DNA from: Primula veris
Taxonomy: Eukaryota > Streptophyta > Magnoliopsida > Ericales > Primulaceae
Length of the DNA: 64,000 nt
Direction of reading: 5' to 3'
Assembly (NCBI GenBank): GCA_963682055.1
Contig: OY821740.1
Coordinates: 35,360,795-35,424,794, forward strand
The notes under the pieces are model-generated. The model was not told the origin of the DNA and made no database searches. It was given only the letters and a program-made list of their open reading frames with translations. Of this stretch, positions 1 through 10,391 are shown piece after piece. The position numbers and the translations under genes were made by a program. Each line of letters begins with the position of its first letter. The first letter of the stretch is position 1.

Positions 1-1167
1 AGAATAATACACAGGGATCTGAAAGCAAGTAATGTCTTACTTGATTCTTCTATGAATCCTAAAATATCGGATTTTGGTATGGCACGAATATTTGGTGGTG
101 ATCAGATCGAAGCAAATACGAATAGAGTGGTTGGAACATAGTAAGTACTAATTTCTTGTTAGATTGTGGATATTAAGCTAGACCTATAAGTTATTAGCCA
201 GGCTAAGATGTACAATGTTCGGATAGACATTTAAAAAAGTTATTTTTTTCCCTATCTGTAACTGTATGCTGATGATATATTTTTCTTCTACTATTAATAT
301 TTAATGTTATTATATGTTATTGCAGTGGCTATATGTCCCCAGAGTATGCAATGGAAGGCTTATTTTCAGTAAAATCGGATGTTTTTAGCTTCGGGGTTCT
401 ACTGTTGGAGATTATTAGTGGCACCAAAAATAGAGGTCATCATCAAGATATTTCATTGAATTTAATCGGCCATGTAAGTAATATTATTTTTTCTTCTTTA
501 TTTTTGCAATAATAGGCTATATATGCTCTTTATACTGTATTTGAAAAATTATTTTCTAGTTAGTTTCTCCAATATAAGTTTTGTTCTCGAGTCTCAACAA
601 TAACTCAAGAATCTTATAAATTTAACAGAACTTGAGCTTTTCAAACTCATGTTTACACGTGAGTGAACCTTATAAGCAACCACTTTAACGACCATTTCGC
701 ACCATTGCCAAGTTTATATAAGTTCGTGATCAGTTGTCAAACATTTATCCACTCATTTAAAAACTATGACAAACATGAAAATCGCCGAAACTGCATCATT
801 TTCACGCTTCAGTTTCAAAATTTTAAATGCTATGTGCCTCCAAAATTTGTTATTTTAGGTATGGAGACTATGGAAAGAAGATAAATCCTTGGAGGCAGTT
901 GATCCTTTATTAGACCCCTCTTCATATGAATCTCGCGAAGTCTTGAGATGTATTCATATTGGTCTTTTATGTGTACAAGAGCAAGCGAACGATCGCCCAA
1001 CCATGTCAGAAATTGCTTTCATGTTAAGCCACGAGACAGTCTTGCCTTCCCCTAAACAACCTGCATTTATATTGAAAGAGAAATCCTATCAGCAATATTC
1101 ATCATCTATAAGTAGAGGAGCTTCTTCATCAAATTATGTTACGCTCACTGTCATTGATGCTCGGTAA
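1..1167 (+). CDS. S-domain receptor-like kinase, copy A (3' part only)
   Basis: This is the C-terminal half of a plasma-membrane serine/threonine receptor kinase; the lectin, PAN, membrane and N-lobe exons lie before the window. Three exons are visible: 1-140 (HRDLKASN catalytic loop, DFGMAR motif), 326-473 (SPEYAMEG activation-segment end, helix F region) and 859-1167 (C-lobe and tail ending in VIDAR, then TAA). All introns are GT-AG. Exon sizes 148 and 309 bp and splice phases equal those of copy B at 17794-17941 and 18322-18630, so the two are tandem paralogues in the same orientation. The visible part has no stop or frameshift. Family knowledge: such kinases act in defence or self-recognition signalling; the ligand is unknown here. 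Confidence 0.9.
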
Positions 1168-1235
1168 ATGGCTTATGACTAATTCACCCAAGATTATATG
1201 ATTCATTTATATCCCATGTAATTATTACGCCGGTG

Positions 1236-1241
1236 AATAAA
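1236..1241 (+). terminator. Candidate poly(A) signal of RLK copy A
   Basis: AATAAA lies 69 bp after the stop codon. The same hexamer occurs at the matching place after copy B, within conserved flank. Confidence 0.45.
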
Positions 1242-1731
1242 TAGTGTCAATGAAACGAACGCAATTGTGGAGCTTCTTGAAGTGTTTGGCTTTTACTAGC
1301 TTATGTTCTTATATTTCCAGATAACATCAGTGGTGAAAATCAACAGTTATTTGTGGAGTTGCTGAATTATTATGTTCCTATCTGTAACAAAAATGATTCT
1401 CAATTTTAGATAAGGATCTAAATCACAGGTAAGAGAGCAATTAAGTGTATACATAGCTTGAGTTTATCTTGTGAATAGTTTAGTAAACAATTTGGAGCTT
1501 TTGCATATAGATCCTGGTTGCATTGCATTTTCATCTCTCATTTTCTAATATATTTGCATTTTCTTTCTCTTGCATTGTATACAGCTGAATGATAAATGAT
1601 GTATATTTGTTAGTAGTTTTTTGCAAGCTTTCAATTTTCAGAAATGAGCTTTTACTACGAGTAGGCAGATGAATTAAAGGTTAAAAATACATTCTTTCCT
1701 AACTACTCATGACATAATGTATGCACTTTCC

Positions 1732-3233
1732 TTTTTTTTTTATATAAATTGTGGGAAAAAGCCCACCTTTTTTTTTTATTGAATAATGCTAATAGCAGAA
1801 AAAATTTAGCATCACAAATGTGACACTAAAATTACAAAGAATAGACTTAACAATAGAAAATACTAAACTTTACAACTTGATAAACTTTAGTGTAAATAAA
1901 CTAAAACGGTACGGACTGGGAAAACACTGGTCTGTGTAAATAAAACACAGACCAGATAAACACGTGTAATAAAATCGCCAATCTTTTCTTAGAATAGAAC
2001 CGTCAATGTGGAGAGAGAAACTCTCATTCTTCATCAACAAAAAGCCTTCAAAAATCTTCATCAACAAATAAACAGAAATCTTCATCTTCTAATCATCTTA
2101 TTAGACCTCCATTTTCGCCCTTTAAAGCCTTAAATTTGGAAGTCCTTTAATCTCCCACTCAATTATGTTCCTCATTTTTTGAGATAAATCTTCCTTTTTA
2201 AAAAATTCTTTGAATTCTTCTTTGCTGCCACTGTTTGCTAGATTATCTGCTGCGCTATTAGCCTCCCTTACAACGTGCTGTATCAGGTAATCTTTGCCCT
2301 CTAATTTGATTTTGATTTCATCCATAATAGATCGTATTTGCCAAGGTGATGCTATCTTTTGTGTAATAATATTAACTAGATGAAGCGAATCAGTTTCCAA
2401 AACAAAAGACCTCAAATTCGATAATTGTAGAAAAAATAGGATTGCTTTAGCTTCTGATTCTATAGCTGATAGACTTGTGACCATAGCTTGAAAACCATAT
2501 ATAAAATTACCTGTAGATCCTCCTACTATTCCACCCACTCCACTAGAATTCGAAAAAGATTTAAAGCACCCATCAGTGTTTATTTTCACATACCCAAATG
2601 AAGGATTTAACCATTTCACTATAGAAACGTTTTTGTATTTTCCAGCATTTTCTTTAATTAATGAATCCTTTATATTCCAAGTATTTGGGAAAATTTTATT
2701 ATATTTGGTAATCAAATACAATAAATCAGTAACTTTGGAGCAGATTTCAGTAGTTTTCATCTCTTTATTGTTGAATCTGTAGTTACACCTAGCTTTCCAA
2801 ATTTTCCAAACAATAATAGATGGTAAAACTTTTTGCAAAAAAGAGTTAATACCATTTTTTTCACTTCTTGATATTGACCACCACTTTAAGAACCTCCCTT
2901 TGATACTAATATTAGTATTAATAACTCCCAATAAACCATCAAAGTAGGTCCACACTTCTTTTGCTATTTTTCCTGAGCTAAACAGATGCTCACTGTCTTC
3001 TTCTTTAACTCCACAACATTCACATTTTGATGCTAACTGAATACCAAATTTTCTTACTACAGAGTCTAGAGGCAGAGATTTGTTGAAAAGCTTCCAAACA
3101 AAGCATGTGATTTTCTTAGTTAAAGCTTTATCTCATTTATACCTGTTAAACCAGCTAGTTTCATACTTGATTCTTGTATTTTTCCAAGCAGACTTATAAG
3201 AGAAATTTCTCAAAGTCTCTTTGTTCCAGATTA
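1732..3233 (-). mobile_element. 5'-truncated LINE insertion with 13-bp target-site duplication
   Basis: The insert is flanked by GTATGCACTTTCC at 1719-1731 and 3234-3246, a perfect 13-bp duplication. A T-run follows the left copy, that is, a poly(A) tail on the minus strand, as expected for target-primed reverse transcription. The minus strand encodes the zf-RVT end of a reverse transcriptase and an RNase H domain, with a frameshift between them near 2955-3130. The 5' truncation falls inside the zf-RVT region, so the copy could not move by itself. The matching place in unit B (about 19785-19803) lacks the insert, so this LINE arrived after the RLK duplication. Confidence 0.85.
2122..2955 (-). 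pseudogene. LINE zf-RVT/RNase H-like protein fragment
   Basis: An open frame of 277 codons inside the LINE. The first half has the W-rich spacer typical after zf-RVT (VWKIWKARCNYRFNN). The second half is an RVT_3-type RNase H: KINTDGCF carries the first catalytic Asp, IESEAKAI the Glu, LETDSLHL the second Asp, and HVVREANSAADNLA the C-terminal motif. The upstream zinc-knuckle part continues in another frame to about 3130 (CECC and HLF motifs visible). It is a retrotransposon relic, not a host gene. Confidence 0.8.
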
Positions 3234-3610
3234 GTATGCACTTTCCATGTGTACTTTCAGTGCAGCAATATATACAACTAATTTTATTTTGTTTTCTAAA
3301 ATATGGAATGACTAAACTGAATGACTTTTGCCATGAGGAATCGCTCAACTGCATTCACAAGCCCTTTAGTCATACGCTCCATTTCTAGATATACACATGT
3401 TCAAAAACATATTACTCCTAAAAGAAAAGGAAACTTATAACAATGATCTCCAAACTTTGGGGAAGTCTCTACTTTATCGATTCCTATAGTTTCAATTGCA
3501 ATACAGTTGATGTACATAATTTTTATCAGTTATACCGACATCGGGGAGATTCTTGCTGATGAGAACCAATACTTAATAATAGGTTTTTGTTTGATGTTAT
3601 TTAGCCCAAG

Positions 3611-4811
3611 CCGTTTGACGTGAATAATGCATTCTTATATAGAAAATTAAAGAAGAAGTTTATATGGATCTTCCTCCCGCATACAGTAGCTCAGATGGAA
3701 AAAAGGTATGCAGATTACAAAAGCCATTATATGGTCTTAAACAGTCGCCTAGAGCATGGTTTGGAAAATTTACCCACGATATGAGACAATTTGGATATAA
3801 ACAGAGTAATTTTGATCACACCCTATTTATAATAAGAATCAAAGACAAACTCACAGCTCTTATAGTCATAGTGTACGTCGATGGCATGGTAGTTACTGGA
3901 AACGATGAGAAATAAAGTTTGACACTTGAGAAGTATTTGTTTAAAGAGTTTGAGATGAAAGATTAGGTTTTCTTAAGTATTTCCTCGGAATTGAAGTATC
4001 AAGAAGTAAATCAGGAATTTTCTTGTGTCAAAGAAAATATACACTTTTATTGAGGGAAACATGAATGTCGGATTGTCAGCCTGCTGACACACCGTTCGAG
4101 GAAGCTTTAAAACTTGGAATGGATCCAAATGAACTACATCTGAATAAAGGGAGATATCAATGAATGGTGGGACGTTTGATGTATTTAGCTCATACTCGAT
4201 CAGACTTGGCGCACTCCCTTACGTTGTGAGTGAGTTTATGTATAATTCTAGTGAGCAACACATGAATGCTATCATGAGAATATTAAGGTACTTAAAAACG
4301 AGTCATGGAAAGGGCATTTTGTTTAAAAGGAATTATCATTTAAAAGTTGAAGGTTATACAAATGTGGATTGGGCAGGTTCAATAGATGACAGACGATCGA
4401 CTTCATGTTACTTTACATTTGTAGAAGGTAACTTAGTTATATGGAGGAGTAAAAAAAGAAAATGTAGTTGCTCGATCTAGTGTCGAAGCCGAATACAAAG
4501 GAAGAGAAATGGCACTACGCATTTGCAAAATATTATGAGTTCGTAATCTGCTAGAGGATTTGGGATATACAAATTCTCATCCAATGAAGTTATTTTGTGA
4601 TAATCAAGCTGCTCGCGATATTGCATACAATCCTGTCCAACATGATAGAACGAAACAAGTAGAGGTTGATCGTTTCTTCATCAAAGAAAAGATAGAAGGG
4701 AAGATTGTTGAGGTTCCACCTATTAACATACCCACAAAGGCCGAATCGATAAATGTATTGTCGAAATTATTGTCTAAGTTGGGAATGTGCGATATTTACG
4801 CATCAACTTGA
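3611..4811 (+). pseudogene. Ty1/copia reverse transcriptase-RNase H relic
   Basis: This is a degraded 3' end of a copia polyprotein. A piece at 3664-3915 shows PLYGLKQSPRAWF and the polymerase-site region VYVDGMVV, where VYVDDM is usual, so the second Asp is replaced by Gly. Later pieces contain ILRYLKTSHGKGILF and YTNVDWAGS. RNase H follows, with a SSVEAEYK motif and the 4560-4811 end (LFCDNQAARDIAYNPVQHDRTKQVEVDRFFIKEK). Several frameshifts and stops break it. The 5' side begins exactly where homology between the two RLK duplication units ends, so that junction may be a rearrangement breakpoint. Confidence 0.85.
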
Positions 4812-4818
4812 GGGACAG

Positions 4819-5080
4819 TGTTGACCTTATAATATATTTAGTATCCCTTAATCTTGGCGACTAGTACTAATTAGTTTACTTTCTAGTTTGTTAGAGATTG
4901 TAATTGATTAGTCACGTATTTAAAAGATATGATTAGTGATATCGAATATATTTTCCCTTGATGTTTGGGATTGTATCTTTATAACATGTGTATATAAGAG
5001 GTGTAAATATATACTAAGGAAATAAGATTATGATTTATATTTACTCTATTATTAAAGACTATCTATTTATCTATTTTGTG
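4819..5080 (+). repeat. Probable 3' LTR start of the copia relic (right border unclear)
   Basis: After the copia stop codon a purine tract (GAGGGACAG) leads directly into TGTTGACC, the usual PPT-LTR junction. A TATATAAG box is present at about 4991-4998. I could not find a convincing TCAACA-type end, so the right border is arbitrary. Confidence 0.4.
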
Positions 5081-8000
5081 CTAGTGGTGTTTTTCTATTT
5101 AAACAGAGGGCGGATGGGGGAGATTTAAGAGGTGTTTGACGGACAGTTTAGAATCAATTTCTAGACGGTGAAGCCCATTTGAGACATTTTTGTGAGTTTG
5201 GTAACAAAAAAATAGTCCACTTTCCGAAAAGTAGGGGGTAGTGGAAGTTCATTTTGAAAAAATTGGATTTTGAAGATTATAAAGATAGCACTTCCTCGAG
5301 AAGTTCAATTTTTTAAAAATATTTTATCTATTCTTATCTCACTCTCTATATCTATGTACTGAAAAATACCACTATATTTTCTCTCTTTCATATCTTTCTG
5401 TTTAGATATGTCAATCTCTTTCTAATCATGTGTAATTAACATTGTCTTTCCATTATTTGTGACAACTTATTATCTAACCATCTATTCTCCAAATTGGCAT
5501 CTACATAATAATTATTTTATTTTTGTACCGATATTGCAAGTTATGTGACATCGGTATGTATTTTGAGCTAAATATGAAAGCTTGATATGAGTTTTGACAA
5601 AATATGTGGTTGAGTATGCGTTTTGTTAAAATCATATAGTATAGTATATTAAACAATATTTATTTTTTTAGTTTATTTGGTATGGGCGGCAAACACTTTG
5701 GGGAAGGTGAAAGAGGTGGTGGTTAAGGTTAAAATCTGATTCTTGTTAAATGCTATCTACCTATTTTACACTAATGATTTTCTATTTACCCGATAGGAAA
5801 AGGTTTATTACACGCCGTTTTATATATATTTACAAATTACGGCGCTTATGTAGTATAATTAACATTGCCTTAATTACCATCATTATTTTTATTTGTGACC
5901 ATTTATTATGCAAATCATTGCACATCTTTTCCATTACTCCAAATTGGCATATGATAATAATTCTATTTTTGCACTTATATTCCAAGTTTACCTATGAATT
6001 TTTAATTTTTAACACATATTTTAGTAAATTTAATAGGATACTGACAAATATGTGAAATTACCTAAAAATTGTTAATAATTATGGAAGCTGGACAACGAAA
6101 ATCAAACATATCATAATGGAACTATGAACCTATAATTTGGTTCGGAATGAGTACTTTTATGGTGGTGTTTAGTACCAAAACGTAGTATTGTTTAGTGCAC
6201 TTGATTATTAAACTAGTTGATTTTTTTTTATAAATAATTCAAACATACTTTGCTTAACTTCTTATGCCAACGACAATTTTTTGACGAAAAATGGTAATGT
6301 GCCAGTTACATGATATTATTCATCGATGTCGTTTTAGAGTGTGTTGTTACTCAATTCTCAATTTCGGGAAAGCTATAGAATAATGTATAATTGTGTTGAA
6401 CAAAATATCAAGAAATCATAAGAAGAACACCTCCTTTTTATGAAATAACAAAATACCATGTAATTTTAAATACAATATAATATCCATATTCAAGTTTAAC
6501 ATTACGCCATTCATTCCCAAGTGATTGAATTTTCTAAGGATCAAAATATTTAGTATCTTTGATATAGACGTATAACACTATGTTATCACAAATATTGTTT
6601 ACATCATAAAAATATCTATCTTTTTGTTAGTTTACGTGTTATTTTATAATTCTCAATCTATATTCTTCTTGTTTACATTTGTTAGATATAATCATATAAC
6701 ATATTTTAATTCACATATCCATATGTAATTAATATTCAAAGAAGGATGAGAAATTCATTTTAGCCTTTATAAATTTGTAAAAGAAAAAAATTATAACGAG
6801 ACTAAGAGTGATAAATCAAAATATGAGGGGTGTGCTTGATTAAAATCAAAGTACGTGGGGTGTTTTTGATATTGAGCAAACCTTAAGGGTGATTTTGATG
6901 ATCACTCTAAAAAATATATATTTTTTAAAATAAGTAAGAATAAATCTAGTGACAATGAAAGTATACATATATTGTAATGACAAATTTCGGACCAGTCCAC
7001 TTTGTTGGTATAGATAGCAATAGGCATTTCAATTTCAACTAGAAATCTAATCGACTACTCTTTACTTTTTACAATTTCCTCTACATATATATACATGGTC
7101 ATCAATCATCATCATCCAACACAACCTCCGATAGGATGACGCCACCCCCCATCACCGAAGTACCTCGGACGACCCTCCGACAAGCTCGTACTTGTTTCTA
7201 GTCTTTAACACACGAATAAATAAGTTTTTACAGTGATAATGAAAAAAAATATGGTTAATATCTTCTCAACCCTCATTCTAACCTACTCGCGTTCTGCTCC
7301 CGATATCCCAACCCATTTTAGAGCATCACGAGGAGGTCACGGGATCACGTTAACGAATTACAGTACAAAACCATCCGTAAATTACAAACATGAAACAACT
7401 AGTGGCTAGCAACAAGTCTACACACATCAATAATCTGCCTCAACCACCTTAATTTATTGCAGTTCAATATATGTCACTGTCTTTCTATCAAGTCATCAAG
7501 TAATTAAGTCTAGGAATTATATTTTGTTATAATTTTCGGCAGCATCTTTTTACAATCAACAATTTCTTTTTTTGGAAAGATTTGAAGAAGAAAGAGGAAG
7601 TTTTTGATTCATCAATTTTGTTGTTTGTTATTCAGGATGGTGCTATGAGATATATTAAAGTGAGAAAAACACAACTGTTGGAGAAGTGTCCATGACAACT
7701 TTTTGATGTTAAGAACAATGGCATAATTTATTTTATTTCAAAAAGTCAACAACGTAACTTTGATCTACATGCTTGTGATATAAAATCAGTTTTTAAACGT
7801 AACATCCTGTTTTATAGTATAAGTTTAGATTATATCGAATAACAAAAGGGAACAGATGGCGGCTGTGATGGAACAGATTCGCCTCAACTCTTTTAACTTA
7901 TTTCTGAACTAGCACCTTACTCGTTGAAAGAGTATGGGTTCTTTATCTCTCTAGGCAATCTCGAAATATAGTTATGAAAAAAATTTATTATGTCAAGAAA

Positions 8001-8571
8001 ATGGGGCGTGCTATATGTAGGATAAGTTAGTGACGTGTAAACTGATTAGGATATAGCTCCTTAAAAAGATTTTGAGCTATCATATCTTCTTAAAAACCGA
8101 TATATACACAATCAATTTAAATCGTGATTTATTTCAAAAGATCACGACTGATCTCTCTACCATAATCCGAATATCCAATTCGTTCCAATTGTCAAACATG
8201 TTCATTATATCCCCACGTAAACATTAATCAGATACTCATTTATTAAATTAAATCACTAACTTATTTCTTATTAAATAAACGTATTATCTCTAATCATGTT
8301 CGGTTAACTTATTTGTCGTGTCGGATTATAAATCCACCTGCAGGGTTTACACGAACAAAACTTATAAGCTTCCTCAATGGAGTATCATCAATCCCTTACG
8401 GGACGTGGATTTTTTTTATTACTAATAAACACTAATACGAATAATGTTGTCATCCAACTCATTAAGTTTATTGACTCGTTACGAATCTCAGCATGTATGA
8501 ATTAAAATGACAAACACATTCATACATGCCTAAATAGAAATATAAGAATTAAGAATATAAACAATAACTAT
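5081..8571. other. Gene-free AT-rich intergenic DNA with a degenerate direct repeat
   Basis: I see no coding exon here. Segments near 5420-5600 and 5860-6060 are diverged direct repeats: both carry TAATTAACATTG, then a TTTGTGAC motif and CCAAATTGGCAT. At 6790-6900 there is a short relic with phrases such as GGGGTGTTTTTGAT, as seen in decayed terminal repeats. Nothing else is recognised. Confidence 0.4.
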
Positions 8572-9514
8572 TGTTGAACTTAGAGTTCAATAATATATTT
8601 TGATTATAACTTTGATTATGTTTTAATGATTTTACGATTTCTTTATTTCGATGATATAATGCTTGTCTTTTCCAAAAGAAAAAAATGTAAATTTCAGAAT
8701 GCCAGAAAGATAGAGCACAGAAAAATGAAGCCACAGGTTCAAGCGGAACCAGAATCGGAGCTAAGACGAAGCAGTTATGAGCTTTCGAAGTTTAACAAGA
8801 AAAACGGGAATACTGAAGAAACGACCGATCGTATGGAAAAAAACGACCGATCGTTTTTGGTCCAAATTCTTCCAGTAAGGTCGTCTGAAAAACGACCGAT
8901 CAACTACAGAAAACGACCGATCGTTTTCTGCAAATTTCGAAAACAGCTTTTCAGCTTATTCTGGGAAACAACTTAAACCACTAGTTAAAACCCTCAACCA
9001 CTACCAACGGTCAGAAAAATAAAAAACAGACATTTGGTCTATATAAACCAGCCAAATCTCTCTCCAAAACCACCAATTCATAATCAATCATCATCCTTCA
9101 ACTTCTCTCAATCAAAACCCTAAAAATCACCATTTTGGTGAAAATATTCGAAAAAGAGGGAAATTAAGGAGAAAGCGATTCAAGCTCGAACAACATCAAA
9201 GACTCACCAATTAGCTTATTTAGAAGCAATTAAAATTGTGAGTGTAGTTACATTGTTGTAACAAATTTTGTAAAGAGTGAAATTATAAACTCATTTGTGA
9301 GCGAGTGATCGGGTAGAGGATTTGTAAGCGAGTGTTGCTTAAAAGCTCTAGGTCTTTTCATTCGGGATACTCATAGATTGAGGGAGAGCTTAATCGGTTG
9401 ATTAGCTCGTTAGGATTGTAATATCCGAAAGAAGATTTTTAGTGAAATACTCGGTAGTACCGAGTAGAGAACGTAGGCCGTTTTGCCGAAACTCTATAAA
9501 TTGCGGTGTCAATT
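8572..9514 (+). repeat. Truncated solo LTR, same family as 33563-34810
   Basis: It starts TGTTGAAC and follows the other LTR through shared blocks: GAGTTCAATAAT, the AAGAAAAAATGTA stretch, a GATAGAGCAC motif, GAGAAAGCGATTCAA, and GAAATACTCGGTAG with CGAGTAGAG near the end. It breaks off after GGTGTCAA and is joined to a hAT fragment, so the last 200 bp are missing. The U3 part holds four copies of CGACCGATC (8820-8930), three of them complete ACGACCGATCG palindrome-like units. An open frame at 8626-8976 lies wholly inside and is not a gene. Confidence 0.75.
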
Positions 9515-10150
9515 AAAAAGAAAATAATAAGCTAAAATAAAATAAAGATATATATATATATATAGAGAGAGAAAGCTAGTACACACGAGAGATGACTAAT
9601 TAATTTGGTGAATGAGTCTCTTTTAATATTTTATCGTTGAAAGTTCACATTTCTCATAGGTATCACTTTTTAATTATTTAGTTTATTTACTAAATTGTCA
9701 TACAAACCAAAATATAATATATATATTTTATTTTTCTACAAACCCAAAAAAATAGTTTTTTTTTATTTTTTTTGTAATTTTTTTAAAATTTTGTGATTTT
9801 GTGATTTTATTTTTATTTTTTTCTGATTTTTTGTGATTTTTTTCATTTTTTATAATATTTTGTGATTTTTTTCATTTTTTATAATTTTTTTGTGATTTTT
9901 TTTTATTTTTTTGTGATTTTTTTTTATTTTTTTTTTATGATTTTTTGCATTTTATATAATTTTATGTGTTTTTTTTTTCCATTTTTTATGAAATATGTGT
10001 ATGACGTTTTGGTAAATAAAATAAATAATTAAAATGTGGTACCTATAGGGAATATGAAATTATTTCTAACTTGCACAAAGTTGTACAAAAGTGCAAAGTA
10101 TCGGGTCGGATAGGATCGGATCGGGTTAAAACCCGAAATTCTGCCATCCC
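9515..10150. mobile_element. Fragment of a hAT-like non-autonomous element
   Basis: This is homologous to 25625-26552. Both share GAAAATAATAAGCTAAAAT, a TA/GA dinucleotide tract, GTGAATGAGTCTC and then a long T-rich stretch of TTTTTGTGATTTTT repeats (here 9745-9990). It ends AACCCGAAATTCTGCCATCCC, the same terminal sequence as the fuller copy. The left terminus is missing and replaced by the LTR at 8572-9514. Confidence 0.7.
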
Positions 10151-10391
10151 TATACGTGACAATAAATTAGGTCGGAGGAGTAATCCAAAAAGACAAAATA
10201 ATTTATCCTTCACACTACTACTCATTTTCAATCACGTAGTCTATTCTCACAAGAAGAAGCCTAAATGAAAACGCAACTTTATTGCATTTATAGTTGGTTT
10301 ATTGCATTTATAGTTGGTAGCAATGTTGCTTTAATGCGTTTACACTCTTTACCTGCAAAAACAAAAAAACACTACTCTCAAAAACCAAAAC
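10151..10391 (+). promoter_or_regulatory. Upstream region of RLK copy B
   Basis: This is the 241 bp between the hAT fragment and the ATG. It holds a perfect short direct repeat, TTTATTGCATTTATAGTTGG, twice in a row near 10279-10318. No clear TATA box is seen at the expected distance. The promoter identity is inferred from position only. Confidence 0.3.

Larger units (their letters stand above)
1..3610 (+). repeat. Tandem duplication, unit A (gene end plus 3' flank)
   Basis: This stretch matches 17484-21120. Homology runs through the kinase exons, their introns and the 3' flank, and stops near 3610, where a copia fragment begins. It is interrupted in A by a LINE (1732-3233), and in B by a Mutator-like element (19857-20772) and an extra AT-rich block (about 19049-19645). 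The left border of unit A is outside the window. Confidence 0.85.

Noticed and set aside
8626..8976. 116-codon open frame
   Set aside because: It lies inside the LTR and includes the CGACCGATC array; no protein features.
9745..9990. T-rich repeats as a possible poly(A)-tailed retrogene end
   Set aside because: The same T-rich core occurs inside the hAT-like relative at 25353-26552, so it belongs to that element.
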